The notes under the pieces were generated by a model, which was not told the DNA's origin, ran no database searches, and saw only the letters and a program-made list of their open reading frames with translations. From positions 2,108,001 to 2,172,000 of the forward strand of contig NC_133918.1 in NCBI RefSeq assembly GCF_964199755.1: 64,000 bases of DNA, in the 5' to 3' direction. Below are positions 1 through 12,529 of this stretch, one piece after another. The position numbers and the translations under genes are program-made. The number at the start of each line of letters is the position of its first letter. The stretch's first letter is position 1. This DNA comes from Larus michahellis. Lineage: Eukaryota; Chordata; Aves; Charadriiformes; Laridae.

Positions 1-749
1 AGCGTAGGGTCCTGCACCTCGGGAGGAATAATCCCCCACACCAGGACAGGTTGGGGTTGACCCGCTGTAGAGCAGCTCTGCAGAGAGGGACCTGGGAGTC
101 CTGGGGGACAACAGGATGCCCATGAGCCAGCAATGGGCCCTGGCGGCCAAGAAGGCCAATGGTCTCCTGGGGGGCATCAAGAAGAGCGTGGCAGCAGGTG
201 GAGGGAGGTCATCCTCCCCCTCTGCTCTGCCCTGGGGAGGCCACACCTGGAGCGCTGGGTCCAGTTCTGGGCTCCCCAGTTCCAGAAGGACAGGGAGCTG
301 CTGGAGAGGGGACAGCGGAGGCTACGGAGATGCCCAGGGGCCTGGAGCACCTCTGTGCTGAGGAAAGGCTGAGAGCCCTGGGGCTGTTCAGCTGGAGAAG
401 AGCAGACTGAGAGGGGATCTCATCAATGCTCAGCAATATCTAAAGGGGGGATGTCAGGAGGATGGGGCCAGGCTCTTCTCAGTGGTGCCCAGTGACAGGA
501 CAAGGGGTAACGGGCACAAACTTGACCATGGGAAGCTCCATCTCAAGACGAGGAGGAACTTCTTTGCTGTGAGGGTGGCAGAGCCCTGGCACAGGCTGCC
601 CAGAGAGGTGGGGGAGTCTCTGTCTCTGGAGACATCCCAACCCCACCTGGACGCGTTCCTGTGCCACCTGCTGTGGGTGACCCTGCTCTGGCCGGGGTTT
701 GGAGGAGATGATCTCCAGAGGGCCCTTCCGACCCCTCCATTCCATGATT
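1..749 (+). mobile_element. CR1 LINE fragment, 3' end (cut by window edge)
   Basis: This is a degenerate CR1 copy in sense orientation. It covers the C-terminal part of the reverse-transcriptase ORF and the short 3' UTR. Translation in shifting frames gives the worn CR1 ORF2 tail (for example [20 protein letters not shown], then [11 protein letters not shown]). The 3' end is the typical GGAGATGATCTCCAGAGG stretch followed by a terminal ATTCCATGATT, a variant of the CR1 octamer tail. The left end runs off the window. Frameshifts and stops show it is dead. It belongs to the same subfamily as the copies at 10.9, 26.2, 52.3 and 54.8 kb (motif CACCTGCTGTGGGTGACCCT). Confidence 0.95.
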
Positions 750-2154
750 AATGGGTGCTGGATGAGCTCCCTCCCAGCAAATCCAGGTGGATAGGAGCTC
801 CGGAGCAAGGAGCCGAGGTGGCCAAGGTTGGCTGTGCCTCTGCAGGTCTCTGCTGGCTCCAGGACATCCTGCAGAAGCCACCCCAGCTGTGGAGACCCCG
901 TGTCCCCTACAGTGACAACCAGACCCCTGCATTCCCCATCCGGCCCTGGCAGAGCCGAGCACAGAGCCGAGCAGCGCCGTTTATTAATAGCTCATTACTG
1001 CGACAGCGCGGCCTTCTCGGGGGCTCGCCTGGTCCCTGGGGAGCGAGGCCAATTAAGACTCCAGTTGAAGGCCTAGATAGAGGCTCTTCTTCGCATTTAG
1101 TTTATTTTTAAAAATAACACGCCTGCTGCACGCAGGGCTGGAGAATGGAGCCCGGAAAGCCGGCGGCTGCGGGGCTGCGGCATGGCGGGGGGAAGCAGAG
1201 CAGACCACCTTTGGCCACGTCTGAGCCCCGCTGAGAGCAGACCCCTCCTTCCCTCCCTCCCTCCCCACCAGGACCTGTGGCCACCAAGCCCGTTTTGTCC
1301 CAGCCACCGGCAGCACGGTGAGTCCCAGCAGGCAGAGATCGGAGCGGAGGAACCGGCGTTCTCCGACCATCCGGCTCTTGGATGCTCAGCCGTCGGCTGA
1401 CCTGGCTTGCGGGGGGGGTTTCACTCCCTTGCACCAATTCTTAGAGAAAAGGAGGTGGCAAAGTCTCCTCCACCCCCTTCAAATGGCTCCTGCTTTGGTG
1501 GCACACGCTCGGCACCGTCAGCTCCTCCAAGAGCAATTGCTCCTCAGCTGCCACTTCTCCCTTTTTTTCTGAATAAAGGTGGGAAAACAAGCCAAGGCTG
1601 ACATTTCTAGGTTCTCCTGTTTTGACATCGCGCAAGTACAAATACTTCAGTCAAAGCAACGTCTTGTTTTAGTCTTCCATTGACTTGCAGGATGCGCAAT
1701 GGTCCTGCTGAGACCTTCTCCTTCCAGAACGCCTCGAGATGCTGCTCGAGGCCAAGCTCATGTTACCCCTCCTTCCCGGGCTCTGCCCGGGGATGCCAGG
1801 AGCATCCAGGGGAGGTTCTGTGCTCAGGATACGGGAAGCTGCTCCACCTTTCCAGGGGATGCAGGGGATCACAGGGAAGGGCGAAGACCCCCAGGTAGGG
1901 AGGGAGCAGAAAGCGACGCTGGGATCTTCATCTTCTAAACACCAATAGGGGGAATAATACAAACACCCCGACACACAGGTGACAGGGAGGTGGCAGAGAC
2001 TTATGTCAGTTCCAGCACGTCCCAAACCTGGCACAAAACAGGAGAGGGCTCCTACAAACACCCATGGCGGCCAAACGCTGCTGGAAACACCCCGAGTGAT
2101 GCCTGTTTGCTGCTGCCCGTCTGAGAGCTGGCAGCCAGCCTTGCCCTGGCAGCT
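750..2154. other. Intergenic, no gene seen
   Basis: I see no convincing exon here. The stretch is GC-rich with a short AT-rich island near 1070-1130, a CCCT-type pyrimidine run near 1244-1265, and a poly(A)-signal-like AATAAA near 1573 preceded by a T run. Open frames of 60-160 codons occur on both strands at the level expected for GC-rich DNA. Confidence 0.5.
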
Positions 2155-2613
2155 AATCACAGAATCACAGACTGGTTGGGGTTGGAAGGGACCTTAAAGC
2201 CCACCCAGTGCCACCTCCCACCAGCCCAGGTTGCTCCAAGCCCCGGCCAACCTGGCCTTGAACCCCTCCAGGGACGGGGCAGCCACAGCTTCTCTGGGCA
2301 ACCTGGGCCAGGGGCTCACCCCCCTCACAGCAAACAATTTCTGCCTGAGATCCAATCTAAATCTACCTCCTTCAGTTTGAAACCCTTCTCCCTCGTCCCA
2401 TGGCTCCCCTCCCTGCTCCAGAGTCCCTCCCCAGCTTTCCTGGAGCCCCTTTAGGGACTGGAAGGGGCTGGAAGGTCTCCCCGGTGCCTTCTCTTCTCCA
2501 GGCTGAACCCCCCCAGCTCTCTCAGCCTGTCCTCCCAGCAGAGGGGCTCCAGCCCTCCCGGCATCTCCGGGGCCTCCTCCAGCCCCGCTCCGACGCGACG
2601 TGTCCCAGCTGCC
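2155..2613 (-). mobile_element. CR1 LINE fragment, 5'-truncated
   Basis: The 3' end lies at the left (AATCACAGAATCACAGA, reverse complement of the CR1 octamer repeats). It is followed by the canonical antisense CR1 UTR (GGTTGGAAGGGACCTTAAAG, then CAGGTTGCTCCAAGCCCC) and the ORF2 tail, which reads [20 protein letters not shown] on the minus strand. It fades out near the GCTCCGACGC stretch, consistent with ordinary 5' truncation. Confidence 0.95.
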
Positions 2614-5600
2614 TGCCCACAGCCGCCCTCGCTCCCAGCCTGTGCCGGGCTCTGTGCCAGTGGCAGCGAAGGCAGCGCCAACCACGGCTCCGCCGTGCAG
2701 ACGGTGGCACCTCCGCGCTCGCCGGGGGCCGTGCCAGCACCCTCGCAGGCATCAGTGCCCCACTTAGGGCTTGGGCTGGATTTGGGAGGCGGATGGAAGG
2801 GCCGAGCATCCCCTGGTAAAGCAGAGCAATATTTCCATGGGCTCATTTCCAGCCTGCCAGGATTGATTGCTCAGTGCCAGACCCTCCATCAGCGCGAGCT
2901 CCATGCGCTCCCCAGTCCAACTGGGGGAGGTACCAACTAGCCGAAATCTCAATCACCAGGAAGGGGAATCAAGCAGGCTCGATGGCTTGTCTGGGGCTCG
3001 AAGCACCCAGAGCTGGTGGCACGGGCTCAGAGCGGAGGACGGACACCCTGAACGCAGATGCCAACACCTCCCGCAGGCGGGTGCCAGGCTGAGCCCCGTC
3101 CCCGGGCTCCATCCCCGGGCTGGGAGCCTTGGCCCAGGTCCCCGGGGAAGCCCGGAGCCAGAGCCGCGGGACAGAGCTCCTCTGGACCAGAAACTGAGCC
3201 CAGCTTCCCCATCCCGTGCCAAAGCCCGTCCAGACGTCAGCTCCTTCCTCCCAGCTAGAAAACCCCAAGCCCTTGATTACACCTCCCAACACCGAACAGC
3301 AGCAGCAAAAAAAAAAAAAGTCCCCCCCATATGCTTTTTGGGCTGCAAAGGGAGAAAAACAGGACCCCCGGGAATTCTGCTTTGTGCTCAGCTCTCGCTG
3401 GTGATGCTGCCCACTTCGACCTGCGGCACCCACGGGCTGACGTGGGTCCCTGGGGGGGGACTTTTAGGCATTTTTCAGAGGTCACAGAGCAAACTTCCAC
3501 GCCTGAAGGAAGAGTCAGGGATTTGAACCGTGTTTTTCCAGCCTCTGCTGCGGGTGGCTTTGCTCCAGCAGAGCATTAGTTTCCAGGGACATTTCTGGGG
3601 ACACTGAAACGAGGACCGAAGGTGACCTGTGCCGCTCAGCATCTCCGGGGTTTCTTGTGCCACCACCCCAAAATAAACCCTTGGCTCCTGCGGCTTTATT
3701 TCACCCATTGCCTCGAGTCTGCAAAACCAGCGGGTTTGGGAGGACGGAGGTGCCGGGGAGGAGCCGAAGGGACATCCCCAGGACCTTCCCTGGCTCCAGG
3801 GGTGACACCAGCAGGTTCCTCCCTCTGCTTAGGGGAGCAGAAACAACCCAGCTTATGCTGGGGAGTGGAGGAGATTAAATCAGAGCTGAGGCATAAACAG
3901 AGAGGCAGAAAACTCGGAAGGTCAGAGGAGGCCAGCGATGTCCCCGTGCCTTGCTCTGACGAGGCTCTAGTGGTCAGGCAATTAGCAAACCAAGCATGAG
4001 AGTAATCCAGCTGAAACAGGGAGAGGAGGAGAGAGCTGGGGGGTCGGAAGGAAGAAAATCAATCACCAGCCCTAATGGAGAATTATCTAGCAGAGAGTTA
4101 TTCCTAATCCCATCAGGGTCTGGCTGGGAAACAAATTCTCTGCCACTCCGGGCACGCACAGAGCACGTTTTTCCGTTTCTGGGTCAGTTCGTTTCCCAGC
4201 AAAGCGGGGCCAGGGTGAGCAGGAAGGCAGGGCCGGAGCAGCCGAGGGGAGAACTGAACAGCAGGGCAGCCCCGGTGGCAGGGGGACACCCGGCAGGTCC
4301 CCTCTCACCGTGGTGGCTCGTGCCTGCAAGACCTGGTGGCCAGGGGTCCCTGGGTGGCCGAGCGACTGCACCCAACAGCCACAGGGCTGGGACCCGTGGT
4401 GGCCGTGCTCCCGAGTCACCCTCGTGTCCCTCTCGCGGCTGCTCAAAGAGAAGCAGATTTCCTGACGACTTGCAGAAATGAGAAGAGAAAGCGTGAAAGG
4501 AGAGACGCCTGCGCGAGGAGACAGGCTCCCGCCGGGTCCCGGCAGCAAATGTCCCCAGGCGTGACTTCAAGGGGCTGCTTCAGAAGCATGAAAACCCTCT
4601 ACAGAAGGGAGTTATTTTGGTGAGCGGCAGCTGCTGCATCTCACGCGTCTGCCCCTGCTCAGCAGCCCCAGGTCTCGGGGACAGCCGAGACCATGCTGGA
4701 GCTCCAAGACCGCGTGAGCTTTCAGCGGAGGCAGGATTTACCCTTCCCACCCAGCAAGCGCCATGACTGACGTCTTCATGGAGCCGTCTTCCCACCCCAT
4801 GATCCCATCCCGAGTCCTAGCCGAGCCCTCAACAACCACAGGACTCTCTGCTTTCTTCCCACGTGGAAACTCCCAGCCCTCGCAAATGCTGCGAAAAACC
4901 CAGAAACAAGGATTCCCTGATGAGCTGAGACGCCGAGGAGACAACTCGAAAGAAGCCACCGCTTATTTTTAGAGACAACCTTATGATCCTTGAGCACGTG
5001 GCCCAGGCAATACTGCGCAGGCAGCCACAGATTGGCCGCAATCTGCTTCTCTTCTTGATAGACATCATGTCTGAATCTCTATCTCCACGAGATGCTCCCC
5101 GGAGAGAAGACATTTAGATACGACCACAACGTACAACATTTCCAAAAGGTCACCGCGTGTACTCAGGAAGGAGGCACAGAAGCCGCTCATCAGCAACAGG
5201 GGCTTTGGGGAGGTATTTAATATTCCACGAGCATCTTTATTTCTCTACCAAGGTGAATAACTCCTCTAAACCGAGCGTTTGGGAAGGGGGAGCAGGACAA
5301 GTGGGTGCTATACTCTTATTTTGACCCAAGCAGTTGCACCGAACCACCTTTTCCTCCAGCCAGATCCGAATCTGAGCTGGGAAATGTTGGCTGAGAGCAA
5401 ACCTGACCCGGATCTCAACAACTCCAGCACCTGCTGGGCCACTCGGGAGCTCGGGCTGAGCTTTGACTCCCCATCTTCAACTGTGCCCAAAAACTCCTTG
5501 TTGCCAGTGAACCGTTCCACCGGCGCCCGGCAGAAACACTCCCGTTGAACCCGGCTTTAGCCAATGGCAGTGGTCCCCGGATGGGCCATTTTTTGAGGAT

Positions 5601-5680
5601 TCCCAGCAAGTTCCTGCTGCGCAGTGGGAAGTTTTAATTAGCAGAAAAGCCCGTTAACATCCTGAGCAGGATCATCAAAT
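2614..5680. other. Intergenic, no gene seen
   Basis: No exon could be supported. The contents are GC-rich unique sequence, an A13 run near 3307, AT-richer patches around 4050-4110 and 4960-5250, and several short open frames on both strands that do not resemble any family I know. Confidence 0.5.
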
Positions 5681-6130
5681 AGAATCATAGAATGTGTTGG
5701 GTCAGAAGGGACCTCTAAAGGCCACCTAGTCCAACCCCTGCAGTGAGCAACGACATCTTCAACTACATCAGGTTGCTCAGAGCCTCATCCAGCCTGGCCT
5801 TGAATGTCTCCAGGGATGGGGCCTCCACTCCCTCCCTGGGCAACCTGGGCCAGTGTCTCACCACCCTCAGTGTAAAGAACTTCTTCCTAATGTCTGATCT
5901 AAACTTGCCCTGCTCTAGTTTAAACTGTTCCCCCTCGTCCCATGGCTCCCCTCCCTGCTCCAGAGTCCCTCCCCAGCTTTCCCGGAGCCCCTTTAGGGAC
6001 TGGCAGGGGCTGGAAGGTCTCCCCGGAGCCTTCTCTTCTCCAGGCTGAACCCCCCCAGCTCTCTCAGCCTGTCCTCCCAGCAGAGGGGCTCCAGCCCTCG
6101 GATCGTCTTCGTGGCCTCCTCTGGATCCGT
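5681..6130 (-). mobile_element. CR1 LINE fragment, 5'-truncated
   Basis: Antisense CR1. The tail AGAATCATAGAATGTGTTGG is followed by a UTR of a different subfamily from most others here (CTACATCAGGTTGCTCAGAG and TCTCCAGGGATGGGGCCTCC). The minus frame reads the CR1 RT tail (KARLDEALSNLM, HWPRLPREGVEAPSLETFKA). The same subfamily occurs in sense orientation at 31.4 and 60.7 kb. Confidence 0.95.
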
Positions 6131-7139
6131 ATGATGCGGATGACGAGGGTCTGGAAGACAAGCGCAGGCTGACAGCCTGTGTCCCCAGGACTTCCTCCGA
6201 TGTTTTGCCATCATTGTCTGTCACGGGGACCAGCTGCTGGCCACATCCCCCGTGGTGTCCTTGTCCCTGAGCACCCACCCCGCTGGGAGAGCACCCAGCA
6301 ATGAGCCCGGGGGCAGCCGGGTCTCAGAGACTCCCCCTGTAAAACCACCTTCCTCCTCTCCCACCAAAGGGCAGGACAGAGCCCAGGGGCTCTGGGCATT
6401 GCAGAGCTCCCCCGCCTGGACCAAAGCCACCTCATCCGAACCCCGGTTTGCCTGTGCTCCCATTTCTTCCCGGCCCAGCACCCGGAGTGGGGACGGGGAA
6501 CCCGAGCCCCCGGAAAATGTCCTCCTGGCATCTGTCGGTTTGAAAGCCCATGCCACAACGTTGCCGAGAGATTTACAAAACACAAGCCCGTAACAGCCCC
6601 GGCCGTCACGGACGTGACAGTCAGGCACGCACGTATCCTGGCTACAAGCAGAGCATCTTGGAAAACAGGGCGATGCTCCCGGCAAGGGCTCCTGCCCCCA
6701 CGGCGACACAAATAAAAAGATCATTAAATGAGAGAAGGGGAATTATCTCCTTCTCCTGCAGCTGCTTCCCGCTCCTGCCTCCCGGGGACCGCGGCCGCTT
6801 TCCGAGCTCATCATTCACCTCCTGCACCAAACGCTGCCGAAACGCAGCCTGGGAGCAGCACCCCGGGCGCAAAACCTCGCCGGAGGAGAGCACCGATGCC
6901 ATTGTGCCACACGTGGCCAGAGCCACCTAGAAGGGGATGGAGGGACCTCGCTGGAGCCCGGCCAAGCGGGACATCCCCGGGCAGAGCACAAGCGGCGCTG
7001 GGGCTGGTGGCGGTGACACCCCACGCTGTCCCCCCACGCTGGGAGCACCCATGTCCCGCAGACACATCACCCAGAGGGGCTCCCAAGCAGCGGGGAGACC
7101 GTGCCACCTCGTCACATGAAGGGACCCCGCGCCGCCTTC

Positions 7140-7265
7140 GCTCCTCTAACCCAGGCAGCTCCGTAATAAATGGAGTACAGAAGCAGGATGATTAATAATC
7201 GTAACAGAAAAGCATACGCTGTAATTAGCCACCTTTCAGAAAGCTGATTGATGACGCTGCTCGGG
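7140..7265. promoter_or_regulatory. Candidate conserved non-coding element
   Basis: This AT-rich island of about 125 bp lies within strongly GC-rich sequence. It contains homeodomain-type cores (GATTAATAATC, TGTAATTAGCC) and a TGATTGATGAC element like a PBX/HOX or PBX/MEIS composite site. No open frame fits an exon. The enhancer interpretation rests only on composition and motif density, not on any alignment. Confidence 0.3.
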
Positions 7266-8189
7266 GGCGTGCGGAGGCTCGGGCTGGCACACATGGAGCC
7301 CCCCCCCCGGGTCTGGCCACCGGCACCCGGCAGAGCTGGCCCAGGACCTCGCAGCTGCCGAGCTCCAGCCGCTTCCCCGCAGGCTTTGCCCCAGCGAACG
7401 ACCTCGTTTGTCCACCTGGTCGAGCGCACCAGCCCTCGTTACAGCAGGTCGTTCATTAAGCTCAGCATCTTGGTGACACTGACCCGGCCCATAAATCACG
7501 CTGTGATGGATGCCTCTAGCTGCCGGTGCCGGAGCTTTGGTGGCAAAGCCCAATCTTAATCCTTCACCTGAACGGCGGCGGGTGCCACCACGGCGCCAGG
7601 CGCGGCACAAAATGAAGTCAAAGCAGTCCCGGCCACCTCGCCGAGGCTCCCGGATAAAATGACAGACGTTTCCAGACCCGATCCTCAGAAAGGACCCTGT
7701 TCCTGAGGGCTTGGCCCCACGGGGTGCCTTCACCCACGGTGGGGGGTGCAGGGGTCCCCGGCATGCTGGCGAGCCTGGCTTCCCTCCGGAGAAGGAGCCT
7801 GGAGCCCCAGGGCTGGCTGCTGCCAGCCCACGGGCACCGCACCTCGGGAGGGCGAGGCATCATTCCGGCGGCTTTAATTCGACCGGACTCGTGGGCAGGA
7901 GGAACAGACGGACGAGCCAGACTGACGGACAGATGTCTGCACCGAGGCCAGGGCGGCAGAGGCAGCCATGGATGGAAAACAACCCCGTCCCGGCAGGACT
8001 CCTCGGCTTTCTGCAGGAAAACGAGCTCATACTCTGCGAGGAAACCTCTCGGGGCGGGGGGCAGAGGGGTGAGAGGTGCCGATATGGAGCCCCCAATCTG
8101 CTGGAAACCCTGCCCGGAGCGGGAATCCCAGGCAAGGGGAGTGCAGAGCAACAGCCTTCCCTCCACCTTTCAGCTCTGCTCAGCATCAT

Positions 8190-8345
8190 TCCCGGGCGGA
8201 ATGCATTTTTTAAGACCTGTCTACAGCTGCTGCATTGGAAATTTTATTGCCGTCCCAATTATGATCACGGGAGCAGTGAGCAAAGAAAGCAAAATGCCAT
8301 TACGGGGTGAAATAACGCTTGACAATTGCAATCTAAACCTGGTTC
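8190..8345. promoter_or_regulatory. Candidate conserved non-coding element
   Basis: A sharply AT-richer segment carries AATTTTATTGCC, CCAATTATGATC and TGACAATTGCAATC (E-box CAATTG and C/EBP-like ATTGCAAT) between GC-rich flanks. No coding signal is present. Conservation is inferred and untested. Confidence 0.28.
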
Positions 8346-10442
8346 TGCCTGGCAGGAGTGAGACCAAACACCCCCCCCCATAATAAACCCTTAAGAAGGG
8401 ACAGGGGACTTGTCCCAGCCCTGCCCGAGCCCTACGGAGAGCAGATCCCAGATCCCTCCCAGCCTCGCCGCTGGGATTTCGGAGGGACCCAAATGGGTCT
8501 CGGGGGGGTCCAGCTGCGCCACCCCCACATCTCCTCCAGGCTGGAGATGGCAGCGAGCGGTGACATTTGGAGCAAGACACGCTGGCGTCGGTCCCCAGCT
8601 CTACGGCTTCGGGGCGTCAGCTGCGGCTGCGGGACCAGGGGAGCATCTCCTCTGCCACGCGCAGCCCCAGAGAGGCTCCCAAAAGCCAGAAATCCCCGTG
8701 GCGGGAGGGGAAGGGGACGGCAGGTCCGTATCGCTTCACTCCCCGTCCGGCATCTCGATAGCTCCTCTCCCAGGACAGAGCTGGTGGACCCCCAAAGCCC
8801 TGTCTGAACCCCGAATCGTCGCTCTGCAAACCGATGCTGCGCACGCGTCCCGGCGCGGCCGAGACTGGGGTCCCCGCTGCTCTCTGCCAGCAACCTCGGA
8901 GCGGGTACCAGAACCCCTAAACTTTGCGTCACGTCCCCGCTTGAGTTACTTCTTGCACGTTTTGGGGTCAAGGCAACGGGCAGGAGATTTTCTCAGTTAT
9001 GTGGGATAAATCTCCGGCTCGCTGGGACCGAGTGCTCCATGCTGCAAAAAGGAGGGTGGGGAGCAGGAGGGAGCTGATGCCGCCAAGCAGGGATGGCCAT
9101 GAGCTAAAAATGAGCGGATTTCAAGAGTCCCAGTGCACAAACCCCATGGAGTGTGAGGGCAGGGATGATGCTGACCCCCCCGCGCCGAACTTGCCCCGCT
9201 CGAGCCCCGGGAGCGCTCACCGTTCTGCAGGTCCAGGGCCGCACCGACATCTGGGTCTGCCGTGGCATCTGAGACCGGGGATATTTAATCGGCAAAGTGT
9301 CCGGCACAGCCAGCCTCGGCTCCTCTGAACAAAACAGCACAAGGAGATGACTGAAAATCACCTTTCCACAGCGTCCAGCACAGAAATCCCAAATAAATGC
9401 CCCCAGCACCCAAGGACACGGCACACAGGCACCTCCCGGAAAGGAGAAGCACCCTTAGTGTTGCTCCAGCCCGATGTGTGACCTGACCATTGCAGCTTGC
9501 CTAGTTATATATGTATATATAAAATTATATAGCACTTCATACCCTGAAGGATCCTCTTACGAGCCAGGGAGCGTGTGAGCCCGGCACCGCCGTGGCCAGT
9601 TCTGAGGTGGAGAAAGGGGAGCCGCAGCAACGCTCCCCGGCAATCACAGGTGGGGATTTCAGGAGGAGATGGCACCCACCCAGCGGGTGCCCACGGCCAG
9701 CTCTCCAGGAGTCCTCTCCTTTTGGGAGATTCCACCCGAACTAGGAAGCAGAAATGCTGCTGGCTGGACCCCGCACCCCTGCAATCCCTCCCCATGGGCA
9801 CTTTGCGGGGTCAAGGGATGCGCTCCCAGCCCTGATGGCTGCTGCAGGGGACACAGGACACGACAAATGACTTGCTACGGTTTTGCTAAAGCGTTTTGAG
9901 CTCCTTGGATCAAGTTTAATTTGCCTGTAAAAGGAAAGAAGGAATTTAAATAACTCCATAGCTCCTTCTGGGGGGAAACGCAGCTCCTCCTGGTTAACAG
10001 ACCACAAATGGTCCCAGACTCAGGTCCTGCCCAGCTACAACTGGGCAGAGATGCTGCTGTTACAGCTCGACGGCAGCTCTGGCTGCTGCTCAGGACCCCG
10101 ACCCCTCTCTGTCCCCTGCTCCTGCCCGGCCGAGCTGCTCGGAGGCAGCAGAAGCAGCCAGGGAGGTTAATTCCGGCTGAGAGAGGCTTGGGGAGCCTTC
10201 ACCAAAGGAGCTTTCCCTCGTGGGGATTTGCTGGAGAACAGCGGAGAAACGAGGAGCCGGCTCTGCAGCAGCAGCTGGAGCCGCTGGCACACGGCGTGTA
10301 CCCCCTTAGTGCTCTGGGGGACATCCCTGGTGACACCGGGGGGCCAAGAGCCGACGCCAGGAGGGTGGGTGCCGCCTGCCTGGGCAGGGCTGGCCCTTGC
10401 AGCCTCCCCGCGCGCTCCTGCGGGCCCCGTCACCGTCCAGGT

Positions 10443-10627
10443 TATCCTGGTTCCGGTGGGGATAGGGTTAACTTTTCCTGGTATTCCATGCCATGTGAGC
10501 CACGCCCACCCTGAGCTGCCGGGGGAGGGGGCAGGAAGTTGCTGCTTAAAAGCGGGCTGGGGCGTCCCGGGTCCGGCCGGTCGGCGAGCGGCGGTTCCGT
10601 AATCGCGTTTGTATATTCCCCTATCCG

Positions 10628-10659
<32 letters not shown>

Positions 10660-10800
10660 GCCTGTTCCCTTTGCTGTTCTGTTAAACTGCCTTTGTCCCA
10701 ACCCAAGAGTCTTGCCTTTTCTTACGATCCTTCCTGTATTAGGAAGGCACGTGCGAGCGGCACGTGGTTCTTTGTTGCCATCTGAGGCTAAACCACGACA
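10443..10800 (+). mobile_element. ERVL-type solo LTR (endogenous retrovirus relic)
   Basis: The 358-bp element is flanked by a perfect 5-bp direct repeat CAGGT (10438-10442 and 10801-10805), the duplication size known for ERVL-type integration. The left end TATCCTGGTTCCGG (expected TG mutated to TA) leads into GGGATAGGGTTAACTTTT. A TTAAAAG TATA-like box follows, then a (TTG)9 triplet run, then the R/U5-like CTGTTAAACTGCCTTTGTCC with a degenerate poly(A) signal. The right end is CTAAACCACGACA. These match the avian ERVL LTR pattern I know. No internal viral genes flank it, so it is a solo LTR left by recombination and cannot move by itself. Confidence 0.88.
10628..10660 (+). repeat. (TTG)n microsatellite inside the LTR
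   Basis: About nine uninterrupted GTT/TTG triplets. In related avian ERVL LTRs a triplet run, often ATT-type, sits at the same place, so this is an LTR feature expanded by slippage rather than an independent repeat. Confidence 0.85.
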
Positions 10801-10904
10801 CAGGTGCTGCTTATGGGTGGGGAAAACCCCCAGTTTTGGGGTCCCTGGAGAACTGACAGTGCGCAGAACTCTGGAAAAACTACAATTCCTCCAGGAAAGC
10901 ATCG

Positions 10905-11256
10905 CTCTGGAGATCGTCTCCTCCAACCCCCGGCCACAGCAGGGTCACCCACAGCAGGTGGCACAGGAACACGTCCAGGCGGGGTTGGAATGTCTCCAGA
11001 GACGGAGACTCCCCCACCTCTCTGGGCAGCCTGTGCCAGGGCTCTGCCACCCTCACAGGAAAGAAGTTCCTCCTCGTGTTGAGATGGAACTTCCCATGGG
11101 CAAGTTTGTGCCCGTTACCCCTTGTCCTGTCCCCGGGCACCACTGAGAAGAGCCTGGCCCCATCCTCCTGACACCCCCCCTTTCAGTATTTATCAGCATT
11201 GATAAGATCCCCCCTCAGTCGTCTTTTTTCCAGACTGAAGAGACCCAAATCCCTCG
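10905..11256 (-). mobile_element. CR1 LINE fragment with damaged 3' tail
   Basis: Antisense CR1 of the GGTGGCACAGGAAC subfamily. Unlike its sisters it lacks the terminal octamer and the first UTR bases; recognisable CR1 starts at CTCTGGAGATCG. It runs through CCCACCTCTCTGGGCAGCCT and CAGTATTTATCAGC to AGACCCAAATCCCTC. It lies 105 bp downstream of the solo LTR. Confidence 0.93.
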
Positions 11257-12529
11257 AAGTGGATTAGTCCTGCACCGCCGCGACGTGTGCGGGACCTCGC
11301 AACGCTCCGGCCCCTCCGTGCGTCGCGGCAGGGGTGGCGGAGACGCGACGAGCGGCGCTGGGAGCCATCGCCACCCAGGAGTGAGGTACAACTGGGACAG
11401 AGCAGCTTGGCTTGCTGCTCCCCGGCGGCTGCCGGGGATGGATAACGCAAAATTTAATCCAAATTCCAGCAAGCTGGACGTGCCCGTATATTTCTTGCAA
11501 AGCTGCTGAAACCAAATCGCAGGAAACCAAACTCTGCTCAACTCCCTGCGCTTATCGGCTCCTCTCCTGCTCTCCCTGCAGGCAGGAGCACGGGGTGGCT
11601 TTGCCTCCGGACCTCCCTGCACGTTGTAGATGTGGCATTTAAGCTCGTTTTAGAAAGCGCCTGGGTTTGGCTTATCAACCCCCCCGCCCCCCCCCCCCAC
11701 ACACACCTTCCCTGCGCCCGCCGTTCCCAGCCCTCTGAACGATGAGGGTCTCGGCTGATGGTCTTGGCATTTGTTTTTTGGCAGCTCCGGCGACACTTAG
11801 CAACCTTCGTTTCAGGTTACTTTGGGGTTTTTTTTGTGTCTGCAAATGCATTTTAATCCCCGTGAAACGGGACCCACCAGCATGTGGGTGAAGTGGCCTA
11901 AAACCTCCTCCAGTCTCACATGCCACCACCACCACAACTCCCCAGCGCTCCGTGTACTCGCCCCACCAGAGCACTCGCCACCGTCTAGCCCCTGTGCCTT
12001 GTATTTTAAGGCACATATACTTAAAATTTGGATTTTAACTCTTTTCGCTCTAAATTTGATGTAGGAACCGGGGAACGAGTCTGCTCTCCCGGGCACCACA
12101 GGGGACCTGCCTCTCCATCGAGGTGGTTCCAGTGCAAGTTCTGCGCATGGGAACCTCTTGAAGAAGAAGTTTGACAGCGAAGCCAAAGGGGGACCCAGGT
12201 GTCCTGTGAAACCAGCAGAGACACTTGTACCTCCAGAGGACCAGACCAGGATGCCCCGAGCCAAGCTCCTCTAGGGCAGGAGCATCCCTTGGGATGCGCA
12301 GACCAACTCTCCCAGCCGGAGCCTGCAGACGTGCACGGCAGCGAACCTGCAGCTCATCCCAGCCCTCGAGAGACCTGCAGCCCCCCAAACCCACGAGAAA
12401 CCTGGACCCCAGGAGCCCCTCAACACCCTCATGCAGCCACAGGACACCCAACGGTGCCCAGGGTCCGGCCAAGCCAGCCTCGCATCACCTCAGCATCTCA
12501 GAGAGCGGCACGGAACAGTAAACCAGAGA

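Larger units (their letters stand above)
6131..10437. other. Intergenic, no gene seen; two AT-rich islands
   Basis: No coding exon could be supported. GC-rich sequence is interrupted by AT-rich islands at about 7140-7265 and 8190-8345 (listed separately) and by an AT dinucleotide-like patch at about 9504-9530. Another AT-richer stretch spans about 9885-9990. Long C runs occur near 7300 and 8375. Confidence 0.5.
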
